DNA of 64,000 nt from Charina bottae (lineage: Eukaryota > Chordata > Lepidosauria > Squamata > Charinaidae), in the NCBI GenBank assembly GCA_023362775.1, contig JALMGJ010000006.1, forward strand, positions 60,432,501 to 60,496,500, read 5' to 3'. Made by a program: the position numbers and the translations under genes. How positions within the stretch are numbered: the stretch's first letter is position 1; each line of letters opens with the position of its first letter. Below are positions 1 to 10,989 of the stretch, piece by piece. The notes below the pieces were generated by a model that saw nothing but the letters and a program-made list of their open reading frames with translations, had not been told where the DNA came from and searched no databases.

Positions 1-684
1 GCTGCTGCTCAACTGATCATGAAGGAACCAGGATGTTTACGCAAGCGTGCTTTACCTACCCACTTTTTAACATATTTGGTTCTGCTGGGGGCGGGGAAGG
101 GATCTTGACCGGCCAGGGAAGGCGCGCGGGCGGAGCTGCCTGCCTGGCACTCGGGCGCTCCGGCTGGGGTGCAGCGGGACGGGAGCATTGCCGGCGGCCC
201 GCGAGGACCGGCCAGGGAAGGCACGCGGGCGGAGCTGCCTGCCTGGCACTCGGGCGCTCCGGCTGGGGTGCAGCGGGACGGGAGCTCCGCCCGCGCGCCT
301 TCCCTGGCCGGTCCTCGCGGGCCGCCGGCGATGCTCCTGTCCCGCTGCACCCCAGCCGGAGTGCCCGAGTGCCAGGCAGGCAGCTCTGCCTGCGCAGTCG
401 TGGCAGCGGGCATGGCGGCGGCGGGCACTGCAGCAGGCATGGCGGCAACAGGCCCTAAGTGTGCGCGATTGGCCCCCGCCCGCAAACCCCGCCCCCTTCC
501 ACGCGATTGGCTCCCGCCCGCAAAACCCGTCCCCTTCCACGCGATTGGCTCCCGCCCGCAAACCCCTCCCCCTTCCACGCGATTGGCCCCCGCCCGCAAA
601 CCCCGCCCCCTGGCTCTCGAGCACTTCAAAATGTGCACGAGCATGTCAAAATGGCTCCCGGCAAAAAAAGTTTGCCGACCCCTG
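1..684. repeat. GC-rich tandem-repeat block with hAT-like right terminus
   Basis: This block is far more GC-rich than its surroundings. A unit of roughly 75-100 bp (GGCCAGGGAAGGC...GCGGAGCTGCCTGCC) occurs around 109-182 and 209-287 and again inverted near 290-395. A second unit of about 30-45 bp (ACGCGATTGGCTCCCGCCC) is repeated four to five times between 463 and 605. The right edge, TTTGCCGACCCCTG at 671-684, resembles the terminal inverted repeat of hAT-type elements; the left edge is not seen and may lie outside the window. All long open frames here are artefacts of high GC and repetition. The mobile-element assignment is an inference from one terminus. Confidence 0.5.
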
Positions 685-747
685 CCTTAAGGTAGCAGGC
701 AGCCATTATTTTGTTTAGGAGTGATTGATTAGTACTTCATAAAGTCC

Positions 748-1340
748 ATGGTATTCTTAGAAATCCATAATTTTAAAGTATCAATTTTTTCTCTCAATGT
801 TCAGCTTTCACAGCTGTACATTATCACTGGAATAAACATTGCTTCAACTATTCTGATTTTTAGTGCCATGGAAGTATCCTCATCCTCATCCATGATTTTG
901 TCTAAGTTTGCCAGTGCTTTCCTGCTTCGCTTTGATGTCTTTACTTCCCCATTGCCAACCTTTACCTATACTTGATATATAAGAATTTATTACAATTTTT
1001 TTTTCTTGAGCCTAAGAAAATAAACAACTAATCATCATCTTCAGTTCTTTGCCATCAACTGTGAGTTCATTAAACACTCTGGTTAACATTATCTTTGTAT
1101 TTTTAATATTTAACATTAACTCAGATTTTTTACTTTTTACTTTCATAATGAGCTCTTCAATGTCCCTTTTACTTTTAACCAACAAAGTGGTACCATATCT
1201 CAAATCACGAGTGTTTCAGCCTCATATTTTGATTCCAGTTGTCATCCCTTCAAATCCTGCTATGCTTATATTTCTTGTATACGTTCCAGATGTGCCAACT
1301 TTATATATCCTTGTCTCACTCTTCACCCTATTCTGAATCA
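748..1340 (-). mobile_element. Ancient RTE-clade LINE remnant (RT end and C-terminal part)
   Basis: On the minus strand, broken frames give a degraded YADD-box neighbourhood: RYGTTLLVKSKRDIEELIMK, then LNIKNTKIM and ELTVDGKEL at about 1203-1030. Further on, near 930-790, come KALANLDKIM and a VIMYSCESW-like segment. The same order occurs in the intact BovB proteins of this window (RYADDTTLMAES, LNIKKTQIM, KAMANLDSI, YGCESW). The copy is full of stops and much more diverged than BovB, so it is probably another, older RTE family. The TAC-GAT change that destroys YADD (now YGTT) shows it is dead. Confidence 0.6.
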
Positions 1341-1392
1341 CTCTGTTTCTCCAAATTTAAGTTTTTACAGTAGTTGCTTGTTTACTGTAAAG

Positions 1393-1438
1393 ATTCCTTA
1401 GAAGAATTATCAGATATTCCTTAGAAGAATTATCAGAT
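1393..1438. repeat. 23-bp direct tandem duplication
   Basis: The unit ATTCCTTAGAAGAATTATC(AGAT) occurs twice in a row (1393-1415 and 1416-1438) immediately left of a SINE head. I did not find the same unit at the right end of the SINE, so it is not obviously its target-site duplication. Confidence 0.85.
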
Positions 1439-1949
1439 AGGGGCGCGGTGGCTCAGCGGGTTAAACCGCTGAGCCGTTAGACTGCCGACCATAAGGTTGG
1501 CAGTTCGAAACCGCGGGACGAGGTGAGCTCTCGTCACTAGCCCTAGCTCTCTGCCAACCCAGCGATTCGAAAGCTAATATAGCAAGTAGATAAATGGGTA
1601 CCACTCACCTGGGACAATTTGCGGGCGTCCAGCGGAGGGTCGTCCTCAATCCAAGAAAGACCTGGAGGAGCGGTGATGACGGCGGAGGACGACGGAGGAC
1701 GACGGATCCGGAAATACCAGCTCCTGGACGTCAGCAGCCGGCGCGGAGCGAGGCATTCTGGGACTTGCAGTCCAATGCCTGCAGCGGAAGAGCCGGTTCC
1801 CTTCCTCTTTCCTTGTCGCGCGGTAACAAATTGTAAAATGTAATAAATGATGATGTATAACTGTATAATTGGATTTGATATATATAACATTGTAAGCCGC
1901 CTAGAGTCCTCCAGTAGGGAGGGGATAGGCGGGGTATAAATAAGACAAA

Positions 1950-2000
<51 letters not shown>

Positions 2001-2003
2001 ATA
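1439..2003 (+). mobile_element. Chimeric SINE: tRNA-derived head, GC-rich body, L2-type tail
   Basis: The left part has a tRNA-like promoter (A box around GGTGGCTCAGCGGGTTAAA, B box GCAGTTCGAAACC near 1500) and then the Sauria-SINE body (GCGATTCGAAAGC, GTACCAC) to about 1605. From there it departs from the other SINEs in this window: a GC-rich stretch with GGAGGACGAC repeats runs to about 1830. It ends in TGTAAGCCGCCTAGAGTC, a GGCGGGGTATAAAT box and (AAAT)n at 1942-2001. That tail matches L2 3' ends elsewhere in this window (61080-61145). Other SINEs here instead carry a BovB-like 3' part. It could also be two adjacent insertions. Confidence 0.6.
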
Positions 2004-2549
2004 TTCTGGCACATCTGTTTAATATGTTCCATGTTGTAGCAAAGGTCATGGTGCAATCATTAAAAACAAGGTGTTTTTTTTAAATACACATTATTTTATT
2101 CTCTTTCCATTATACTGTATATCTCATTATACATTATCAATCTGTTTTCTTTTCATTTGGCATTTCTTTCTCCATCTATGGCTTGAATATTTATATGATC
2201 TTAAACCAAAACTTTGCCAAAGGTTTTTGGCTTAGGTCATCACTTTAAATTGACAGAAACTAGAATTTGGAAACAAGGCTTTTCATAGGTTTAAATTCCA
2301 ATTTCCATAACTCAAATTGGTGACCAGATTCAACAAACACAGTGAGCCCCTGGGTCTGGTTGAAGTGAGTGAGGAGTAAAAATGATGGTACACTTGGACT
2401 TGTTAACCAAGCCCTCAGGGCTAGCATGTTGTGCAAACATATGCACACTAAACTTTTCCTCAATCCCTAAGAGTGGCAAGGGACAAATAATACATGAAGT
2501 GGTGGTTGCCATGACTGGGTAAATAGGCTTCTTAGATGATGGGGAAGTT
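2004..2549. other. Unassigned AT-rich stretch, no gene seen
   Basis: No coding frame with recognisable similarity, no clear repeat boundary. Part of it may be the unrecognisable upstream portion of the L2/CR1 remnant that follows. Confidence 0.5.
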
Positions 2550-3020
2550 GGGTTTTAACACTTTGCAAGGTCAGGATAATGAAACAAAGGCATTGGCAAC
2601 AATAACTCATGCCTTCATCACTGCCAGGTCGAACTGCTACAAACCACTGTACATGGGCTACCTTTGAAGACTTTCCAGAAACTGCAACTGAGGCAGAATG
2701 TGGCAATCCTCAGTTATGACCCTGACCATTTGGAATAGCCTTTCCTCAGAGGTTTGATGTGCCTTACCCTGTCTTTTTCAGGAATGCAGTAAAACAGTTT
2801 TATTACATAAAGCCTTTGGAGAATAAGGTCACCATTAATGGGTGAATGCTGGAAGTTAGTTATTTTCGGTTGCATCCTTCTCTTTTTATTTTATTGGTTT
2901 TGGAGGGAATGGGGTTTTAATTGTTTAATCATTATGTGGTTTTGCTTGCTTTATTTTTTTTAATTACCTGGTGTCTTATGGAATAGACTGGTATATAAAT
3001 ACTGTAAATAAATTAAAAAA
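2550..3020 (+). mobile_element. Decayed L2/CR1-type LINE 3' end
   Basis: Broken plus-strand frames follow the usual C-terminal signature of L2/CR1 reverse transcriptases: a TARSNCYKPLYMGY-like segment near 2625-2665 (family form: SRLDYCN.LY.GLP), then RLSRNCN, then LTIWNSLSSEV near 2720-2760 (family form: LWNSLP.E). The 3' end has a TATAAATACTGTAAATAAATT tail near 2993-3015. There are several stops, so it is an old copy. L2 versus CR1 cannot be settled by eye; the tail favours L2. Confidence 0.55.
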
Positions 3021-3029
3021 AGCCCTGAT

Positions 3030-5880
3030 GCAGCTGGTCTAGCTGGCTTTTCTGTTGTGATGTTGCTCAAAGTTGTCTGTTTATTTTGTGTGAATTCCCA
3101 ATTTTGTCACATTTACTATGTTTAATTTGCTTACTGTTCAGTTTAAATAAAATATGTTGAGAGAGGACACTGATGTCAAGAAATGATAGGATGGTGAGAG
3201 ATGTTTTTGAAAACCAATGTGAAAAGGTTTACACTTTTGCATTTAAAATATTCACCTGAAACTCAGGACAAGTTTCAACAGACTGTGTAAGAAGCAACAT
3301 GTAAACAAACTATTTGCTAGGTATTTTTCCTAATTATGCAGTTTTAAAATATTGTTAACTGTACGTACTTAAAAGTAGCAAATGTGAAAAGTACATAGAT
3401 TGAGAAAGGGTATAAAGTAAAATCTTGTACAGCCATCTCCTGGGATTCCTTTGCCTGGACTATAATATTGACTGAATCCTATATTTTCCCAAAACTATGC
3501 TTAGGATTTTGTACCTATTACTCATTTTTCCTTAGGATATGAATATTATGTAGTGATGAACTAGCATTCTTTGGCTGTGTTTATGCAACATATTTACCCA
3601 GGTTTAACTTAATCAAGATTTATTTAATTACCTTAATTTTTTTGTTACACATTGGTCTTACATCAACACGTTTGTGGTTGTTAATTCCTCTTCTTTATAA
3701 TCATGCTCATCATATATAGCTTGATTTTGCACATTTACTCAGAATTAAATCCCCCTGATTCAGAGGCTTTCTTTCAATTCCAGCAAGCATACATAACATT
3801 ATGATCTTATATAATTTGTTCCTTTACATATTTCTTCAAAAGTAAATTCCTTCAGTCAGTTGAACTAAGCCCAAAGGTTTATGGCCAAAACAACCAAATA
3901 ATTTTTTAAAGTAGCAAGGGCATATCCTAAATATGAATTGTTTTAACACAGAAGTTGTCAAAGGACTAATTAAAAAAAACCCCAATAGTGGTTATTTTTA
4001 CTTGTATATACTGTTCTGCTCTGGGTTGTTTTAACCTTGGAAGCCTCTGAAGATGACTTGACTAGGTTCCAGAACCTCTTTAAAAGGGACAAACTCTACC
4101 CATGATATTGTACTCAACTACAGTCAGCAAAAGGAATATAATTCTTCTGATCCTTTGCCAAATTTTTATTGTATTTTCTTTTCCTGCATTTCTTGGTTTG
4201 TTTTTCCCTAGAAAGCAGTTCTGGGCAAAGAGTATATTAAAAGTGAAAAGTTTTAAAATGTGGTGGTGATACCCATTCCTTTATTTTCATTATATTTAGG
4301 GGTGAATGCTAGCCATGTTGTGCTCCTACATAAAATAAAAGGCTGGAATTGTTTTCATAGCTCTACATTTCGATTGTTGATTATTGTGGATTTAATCATT
4401 CAGAAATGATTTTAAAAAGTGCTGTGGACCTTGTGCAAGTACAACGCCTCCCTGCTATCAAATAAAGCAGCCTGATTTTTGTGAGGCTTCCTAGCAAGTC
4501 TGGAAAAAAAATGCTATCACTTTAAAGAACTCAGTGATTAAATACGGCTTTCAAAGCAGCTGCCACTCTGAATGAATGGCAGAGAGGAATTGTGCTTGTA
4601 TAAGGTCCAAAGTACTGCTTCTGAGTTATTCTTTGTCTTTTTTATTAAGCCATTTTAAATACTTTTGCAGAAAAGAGAGATAATAGTTGTAATTATTTTA
4701 AATATTTTATCTTCCAAAGAAAGCAAAAACATATGAAAATATGTTCAGCAATCAAACATCCCTGTTAGGTAATGAGTCCAAAACTCTATTCTAAAGTGAA
4801 TGTTCCTGTATTTTAAAAGGATTTATCTCCATAGTACCCTTTGCCTCTCCCTGAATTGTCGCAGTAGCCTTTAATCTAGATGTTACACTTTCTTCAGATG
4901 TTAAACTCTCTCTTATATAAATGGAAAGATTTCAGAGGGGTGGCCTGGAATGGTGACAAGGCAAGACAGCAGAACAAAACATAATATATTGGGGGTGCAA
5001 TTCTGTATTCATTAGTAAATGGAAATAAAATGGTTTAATTTTCTGGCTTGATAAGATATGCCAATGTGTAATTATTTGCAGACTTGCTGCTTTACTGTTA
5101 ATATCATAGATGCATTTTTCTTTCTCATACAGCACTCACCATTTCATTGCATAAAAATTATAGCTTTTGAAATGTATTTTGTACAATTTTGTTTATATCA
5201 GGTTCTAAGCTTTATCAGAAAATAACAAAGGACACTGCTATATCATCCACAGACAACCAATCTGGTTCACTCAGACTGGGTTCCTTGTGGAATTTGTTAA
5301 TATAATGTAAGACCATTAAGCTCTATATCACCGGCTTGGCTTATACCTCCAGCTAATATTAATTTGTCATAATGGCTCTTCTGAATGTCAAAAATTGACC
5401 ATTTCTATTGTGGAAACACCTAGATGGCCATGGCTGACTCTTGTTTTTGCAACTTCTACTTGTTTCAGCAAGAGAGAGTTCAGTGTGAGAATAACTCATT
5501 TTTATTACTAAAGGCACCTGAGCAATGATACATATGAGAGATGTCAACTAGTGTCATCACCTCTATTTTAGGCTACAACTAAAAAAATGCCACCTTTCCT
5601 GGTTTGTGAATTTGGCATTTTTTTCATTGTTAGTTCCTTTTATTGCTAGTGAGCAGATATCCCAATATTTTTCTTCACTAGCAATTATACTGTACCTGCT
5701 AAATTCTGCAAGCCAAGTCCTTCCTGAGAAGGTCACCAATTTAATTTTTGCACAAAAAAAGTAAAACTCAAAGTAGATGTGATCATTACTTCAAATGCAT
5801 ACTTCTCACCAGACATTTTTGGAATGGGGTAGACTGACAATTTGATAAAATTCCTGCAAAAATTGTGCTATTCTAATCAT
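3030..5880. other. Repeat-poor AT-rich stretch, no gene seen
   Basis: No supported ORF or mobile element. The stretch at about 4380-4640 is compositionally even and repeat-free and could be ancestral unique sequence; see findings. Confidence 0.5.
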
Positions 5881-5884
5881 CATC

Positions 5885-6095
5885 TCTAGCCTAACTATAG
5901 TTTAACAGTGACTGGCGTCACACATTGCAGTAAGCGATTCTATGTTTACTTTTGGCTAAATTTAATGTGTTCATCCAGCCATTATGGTTTGTTAACAATG
6001 GTTTACGGTTTAATGTGAGGTATGTATCCAATTGTGGCTTCAACAAACCTTGGTTAAACAAGCCAAGCTTTGATGTAATGTGTAACCCATTCATA
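5885..6095. repeat. Old interspersed repeat with GGTTTA/TAAACC inverted motifs (copy 1)
   Basis: Carries ATAGTTTAACAG, CATTATGGTTTGTTAACA and ATGGTTTACGGTTTAATG, ending in TTGGTTAAACAAGCC. Similar GGTTTA-type motifs with short spacers occur at 9040-9340 and 16515-16680. The three stretches look like diverged copies of one short inverted-repeat-rich family, probably a MITE. No target duplication is visible. Confidence 0.35.
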
Positions 6096-6099
6096 TACT

Positions 6100-7590
6100 A
6101 CCGCAAGATACATTTCTGATATCAAAATGAGAAGGCGGCAGAAATAGATGCAAATATAGTGTAAACAGCTATAACCAGATGAAAGAAAAGTAAATACTTT
6201 TTAAGTGTTATGATATAGGCAACATTGCATTGATAAAGAAGCTAATAATAAAAGCTTCCATGTTTTTAAATCTGCATTTTAAAAAAATTTAATGGAACTT
6301 GAAAAAAGACAGGATCAAGCCTTAAAATCTTTGTGTAGTAGCCAAAACATTTGCCAAAGGGGAAAACATAATTAATATTTTTTCCCACAAGACTACAACC
6401 TGTCAAGCAGACATTAGTGAGTACAGGGACCACTATGACAACTGAACCAATTAGCTGTACTTATTTACATTCAAAATCTATATGTCCATTAAGGGCCTCT
6501 CCCTTCTGCTTTTGCCATAGTGTGGGGTCTCCATTGTAGTGCTGATTAGGCTTAAGGAGATAGATTGTAGATGGATAGTCTTTGCTAGCTAAAGAGCTTT
6601 GCAAGCTCTCTGCATCTATACCTAATCTGTTGGGCTTGCATGACCTTCTCTGATTAGGGGAAGACTCTGAAGATTTCAAAGAGGAAAAAAGACTTGCTTG
6701 AGAATTACTACAAGGACAACCCTGAAAACACAATGCTTTGCTAGAAATTTCCATGCAAGGGAAACCCAATTAGCTTATGGCCTGGCCATAAGAAGTCACT
6801 TTGCCCTCCTCTGAGGCTTCCTTGAAATCCAAACTTGACAAAATCAAAATCTCTTTCACTCAGACAACTAGCCTCCTTGAAGGAATGACCTTTTAGACAC
6901 CATGGCTTCTTTGAAGAACTCTGTGGTGTAAAACTGATCTGTGTTTGGAGTGCTGATAGGAGCTATCATTTTATCAGTCAAAATGAGACCAATTCATTCC
7001 ATGCCCTTGAATTATGGGGCCAAAATATTTATAAAGTGTTGCCATTCATCTTTATGCCACCAGATAATATTATCTACATTGTATGAGATACAGTATGTAT
7101 CATACCTAGGATCCCCAAACTTGGATCAAAAAGTCCATGCTACGATACATAATCGTACTTCCCTGAGCTATATTTCTAACCAATGCAGTGCTGCAGTTTG
7201 TAGAAATAAAAGTAATTTTCAGAGCAAGTGATTTTGAAATGCAGACTGCAAATACTTGTGAGGAAATTAAAAATAAGTAAATAAGACTAAACCTGGCTCC
7301 CTTTGCTGCTACACTGGGGAAGGGAATCCAGTTTGTCTTGCAGCTGCTTGTACAGTTGATGTCATACTGTATCCTGATGTTCATTGCCTTAGGTACAAGT
7401 GTTTTTGAAAAGAGGGGAATCATTGAACTGAAGAAGGGTGGGTGCTAAGTAATGCTATTCAAACCATTCCTATTCTTTTTATCCGTGCTTGAAGATCATG
7501 TTAATTGCAGCTTTTCTTTAATTCTCCCAAAATTCTATAAGCAAAATAGTATACACCATTGCCTCATATCAATGGAATTTTAGGAAAACA
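6100..7590. other. Unassigned stretch, no gene seen
   Basis: A 102-codon minus-strand frame at 6769-6461 and a 105-codon frame at 7423-7106 are the longest. Neither shows a domain I recognise, and both could be chance frames or very old repeat sequence. Confidence 0.45.
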
Positions 7591-7607
7591 GTTTCTCTGA
7601 AAGTCTC
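7591..7607. repeat. L1 target-site duplication, left copy (17 bp)
   Basis: GTTTCTCTGAAAGTCTC here is identical to 8636-8652 on the other side of the truncated L1. Confidence 0.9.
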
Positions 7608-8635
7608 TTTTTTATATATATAATTTTATTGAAAGTTTTAACAATATAAGAACTAATACAAACTAAAATAGAACAAAAAAGAAGAAAGAGAAAAGGGGGG
7701 GGGGGAAGAAAAAGCTAAAAGTGCAGAAAGAAAGTACCGTTATACATTCTGGATAATCTTTATGGTATCATATACCAACGGTACATCATTTTATAAAAAT
7801 TCTCCTTAAGATTATAACATAATGTAAATTTCAATCTCTTCAACCACATATTTTCCCATTGTTCCATTTGTATATTATAACCAAAGATTTTAGCCCACTC
7901 CATACAGTACATTCTTTGACTTGTTCTTCTGTTTCAAATTTAAATAAAAATTTATACAGTACATTTTAGCAACTACATGTTCATCATTTGTACACAATTC
8001 TATTTCAAATTCTTCTTACATTGTTCAATACCATTGAATTCTTTTGTCTACTTTAAATCTTTCGAATAATTGCAAATAAGAAAACCATTGACAAATATGT
8101 CCCTTTGTCATCAGTTGTTCTCTTGATTTTATTTTATATTCTCCTTGATAAAATTCTAGTATCTCATGATAGGTTAACCATTTATCTTTGCCTATTATTT
8201 CTTGTGTATAAAATGCTTCTTGTGCTGAGAGCCATTAAGTGTTTTCGGGTACAACCTGGGTTTGTATCTATTCCATATTCTCATTATGGCACATCTAACA
8301 TAATGATTTTTAAAATCTACATTAACCTTGACTTTATCGTACCACAAGTATCCATGCTACCCAAATCTCAGGTCATGTCCTTCTAACTCTGAAAGTCTTT
8401 TATTTCTCAGCAATACCCATTATTTCATCCAAACCAAACAACAAGCTGCAAAATACAATTTCAGATCAGGTAAACCCAATTGCTCTTTCCTTTGCATCTT
8501 GTAACACCTTATTTATAACTTGTGGCTTTCCCCCTTGCCATGCAAACTTAGATATATCTTTTTGCCATTGTTTAAATGGTACATCAGTTGTCAAAACAGG
8601 TATTGTCTGAAAAAAGAACATCATTCTAGGCAGAT
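7608..8635 (-). mobile_element. 5'-truncated L1 retrotransposon
   Basis: The element reads on the minus strand. Its 3' end lies at 7608, where the complement ends in AATAAAATTATATATATAAA, much like the 3' end of the long L1 at 45782. The 5' truncation is at 8635. The minus strand at 8630-8475 encodes LPRMMFFFQTIPVLT, PFKQWQKDISKFAWQG and KVLQDAKERA, matching L1 ORF2 LPRILYLFQTLPILT, PFKQ and KVLQDSKERG at 44190-44340. A G-run lies near 7696-7705. It is flanked by a perfect 17-bp target-site duplication, the hallmark of L1 target-primed insertion. Confidence 0.85.
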
Positions 8636-8652
8636 GTTTCTCTGAAAGTCTC
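8636..8652. repeat. L1 target-site duplication, right copy (17 bp)
   Basis: Identical to 7591-7607. Confidence 0.9.
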
Positions 8653-9039
8653 AATATTCTGACTGTTTAAAACTCTCTGAATAAAATTTCTACTTGTGTA
8701 TATAATGGCAAAGCTGATGAATGGAGAAATTATAACATCCTCATTCCGATTTGTTGAGATTTGTTTAAAGAGAGCTATGTGCATAAGCAGGCACATGCAC
8801 AGATGACTGGGAATCTGGATGTTGTCTTTTCACACTCTGTTATTTTCAGTGGGATGCCCAGCTCCACCCACATACTTGCATAGCACATTTTAGGTATGAC
8901 TAAGTTAGATCAGAAGCTAACATTTTCTTTAAAATATTATAAATGACTATAGTTGATGTATATTTCATCTTAAGTACTAAGGTTTTATCAGACCTATGTT
9001 TGTGTAGAGATCACTATAATATGCATAGTATGCTAAAGT

Positions 9040-9340
9040 GTAATCCATGATTTACAAACTGCAATGGGCTGATTCATACAACATGCTAAGCCAAAAGCAA
9101 ATAAAGTATACAGACTGGGTTCATGCAACGTACTAACCCATAATGTGGTTTGCTTGGTTTTGATTTGGGATGCTGTAGAAACCTAGCCACTATGGTTTAT
9201 AAACTATGATTTATAGTTTACCAAGTTGTGCAAATTCAGTCAGTTGTGGTTCATTGTGGGTTATTCAGTAAGCCATAGCTTAGTGCAATATACCAACCCA
9301 GCAATAATGGCTTGGAACAATATGTGAATCCAGACAGTGT
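9040..9340. repeat. Old interspersed repeat with GGTTTA/TAAACC inverted motifs (copy 2)
   Basis: Contains CATGATTTACAAACTG, CATAATGTGGTTTGC, CTATGGTTTATAAAC and GTGAATCCAGACAGTG. The phrases GTTCATGCAACGTACTAACCC and GTGCAAATTCAGTCAG have counterparts near 16570-16650. A short inverted-repeat-rich family is inferred. Confidence 0.35.
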
Positions 9341-9344
9341 TCCT

Positions 9345-10480
9345 ACTGAAACCATGATCTATTGAAACAGGAATAAGCCTGAGAACTCTTGCTTCCGGCT
9401 TCAGAGCAGACTTCAGAATTTCTTCTTTATTATTTTAACTAACCATGATAAGTGTGAATACCATGGAAACTCTGATTTGACAAATGAAGAAATCTGATAA
9501 GTGCTCTTCATCTACCCCAGTAGAAAAAGATATCAGCATAAACTTTGATGTCCCCACTGCTGAAACAGGATTGCTATGTTCCCTTTATTTACCAATCAAA
9601 GAGAAATCCCTTTATTTAGTTTGAGCAGGGCATGTTAAAGGAAAAACTCACCAGCCAGCTAAAAACCATCTCTTAATCCCTCTCCTGGAGGCCAGTGCCC
9701 AGAGATGCGAGGGGAAGGGACGTGCTTGTACCAGAATGGGTGTCAAAGGGGGAACCCATGGGAAAACAATGTCAGGTTAAGGGGAAATGCTACTTTCATA
9801 CTGGAAACAACTAGACGATTTAAGACTGCCTCCTATATGGCTAGGAACTTGATGAAGACAAAGTCATGAGGACAGGGCAGAACAGAGAGGTTGCTGAGAC
9901 TTGTTGATGACATGCTTAGGGACGTGGGGAAAGGCACTATGTAGAAGCCTGAATGGTTAAAGGGGATTTCAAGGATGCATTGTCACACTCAGCTTTATAT
10001 ATCTATCCCGAGAATTGTTCCATTGTTTATTACTTTGGAGGTAAGATATCTAAAACTTCATTGGAGTGGAACAGTTATTCTATCTTTGTTAGACAATACA
10101 TAATCCTAGTCAGCTTTTATATACTGCACTGGAGATAGTGAAAAATGATTCCTGAACAACCTTATGAAACCAGCTGAACAACCTAATTGTATAGCCTCAG
10201 TGTGTACTTTAGCTCATCATTTATTGTAAGTGTAAGAAAATGCTTGCCCATCATTCTATGGCATTTGCAAATTAAACTGAAAATTGTTTTGACTCATGTA
10301 CAATGTATGTATAACATAAAAATATTCCCAAATAAGCTAATAATGGTGCAGAAGGTAAATTATGGTGCAGAGAATGAAGTAAAGTAATTCTATGCAGTGC
10401 GTAGTGCATTCTGGTGCTTGGGGAAAAAGGGAATGAGGATATCTGATTACTAATTAGAGTTTTATGTCAACTAGTGTGTG
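9345..10480. other. Unassigned stretch, no gene seen
   Basis: No recognisable coding frame. The 9660-9960 part is purine-rich and more GC-rich than its neighbours and could be an old repeat, but I see no boundaries. Confidence 0.4.
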
Positions 10481-10487
10481 CATCACT

Positions 10488-10545
10488 ATTCAATAGTAAG
10501 TCCCATTGAGCTCAATAAGCCATAGGCTGCAATTCTGTATGACAC
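10488..10545. repeat. Fragment of a common squamate interspersed repeat
   Basis: AGTAAGTCCCATTGAGCTC followed by AGGCTGCAATTCTGTATG resembles a widespread lizard/snake repeat (from memory of family consensus, not verified). Only about 60 bp remain. Confidence 0.3.
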
Positions 10546-10735
10546 ATATTGTAATATCAGCATTTGTGCTTTTCTACTGTGCCTGTGAAAATTTTGACAG
10601 AACTGCACCCAATGAAGACTTCTGCTGTCATAATCTCTGATGGTAATTTTGTTGATTTTTGGTAGCAACTATCACTTGAGATAAACAGGACTAAAAAATG
10701 AGGGGTTTCGGAGGATAATAATCACATATAGTCTA

Positions 10736-10983
10736 AAACATGGTCATAGTGGCTGGCAGCACTTAGTTGACACCCCCCCCAAAGCTAAGCAGGGTTGGAC
10801 CTGCTTAGATGGGAGGTTGTCAGGATGTCTCAGAGCTGTAGGGTAGATTGGGAAATTTAAAAGAAAAATCCAGAAAAATGAGGCGACAAATCACATCTAT
10901 GTTTCTGCAAGAAAACTATGTAGCCATCCATGCAGATTCCTGGACTCAAGCTTGATTCAAAAGAGGCTTTACCTTTACCTTTT
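10736..10983 (+). mobile_element. 5S rRNA-derived SINE (SINE3 type)
   Basis: The first about 115 bp look like a decayed 5S rRNA: AAGCTAAGCAGGGTTGG, CCTGCTTAGATGGGAGG and AGAGCTGTAGG correspond to the conserved 5S segments that contain the internal RNA polymerase III promoter (A box, intermediate element, C box). A non-5S body follows (TTTCTGCAAGAAAACTATG, GCTTGATTCAAAAGAGGC) and the element ends in TTTACCTTTACC, also the end of the Sauria-type SINEs here. It is not a functional 5S gene: the 5' half is degenerate and a C run interrupts it. The body segment loosely resembles the BovB 5' region (25185-25230), suggesting a BovB relationship, which is inference. Confidence 0.65.
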
Positions 10984-10989
10984 AGCCCA

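Noticed and set aside
9..718. Several long open frames on both strands (130-211 codons)
   Set aside because: All lie in the GC-rich tandem block; frames are open because stops are rare, and the proteins are repeats of Ala/Arg/Pro/Gly without domains.
1439..1520. tRNA gene
   Set aside because: Only the A- and B-box half of a tRNA is present, followed by a SINE body; the same holds for the heads at 12905-13092, 13761-14090 and 18291-18614.
10736..10860. 5S rRNA gene
   Set aside because: The 5' half is degenerate, a C run interrupts it, and a SINE body follows.
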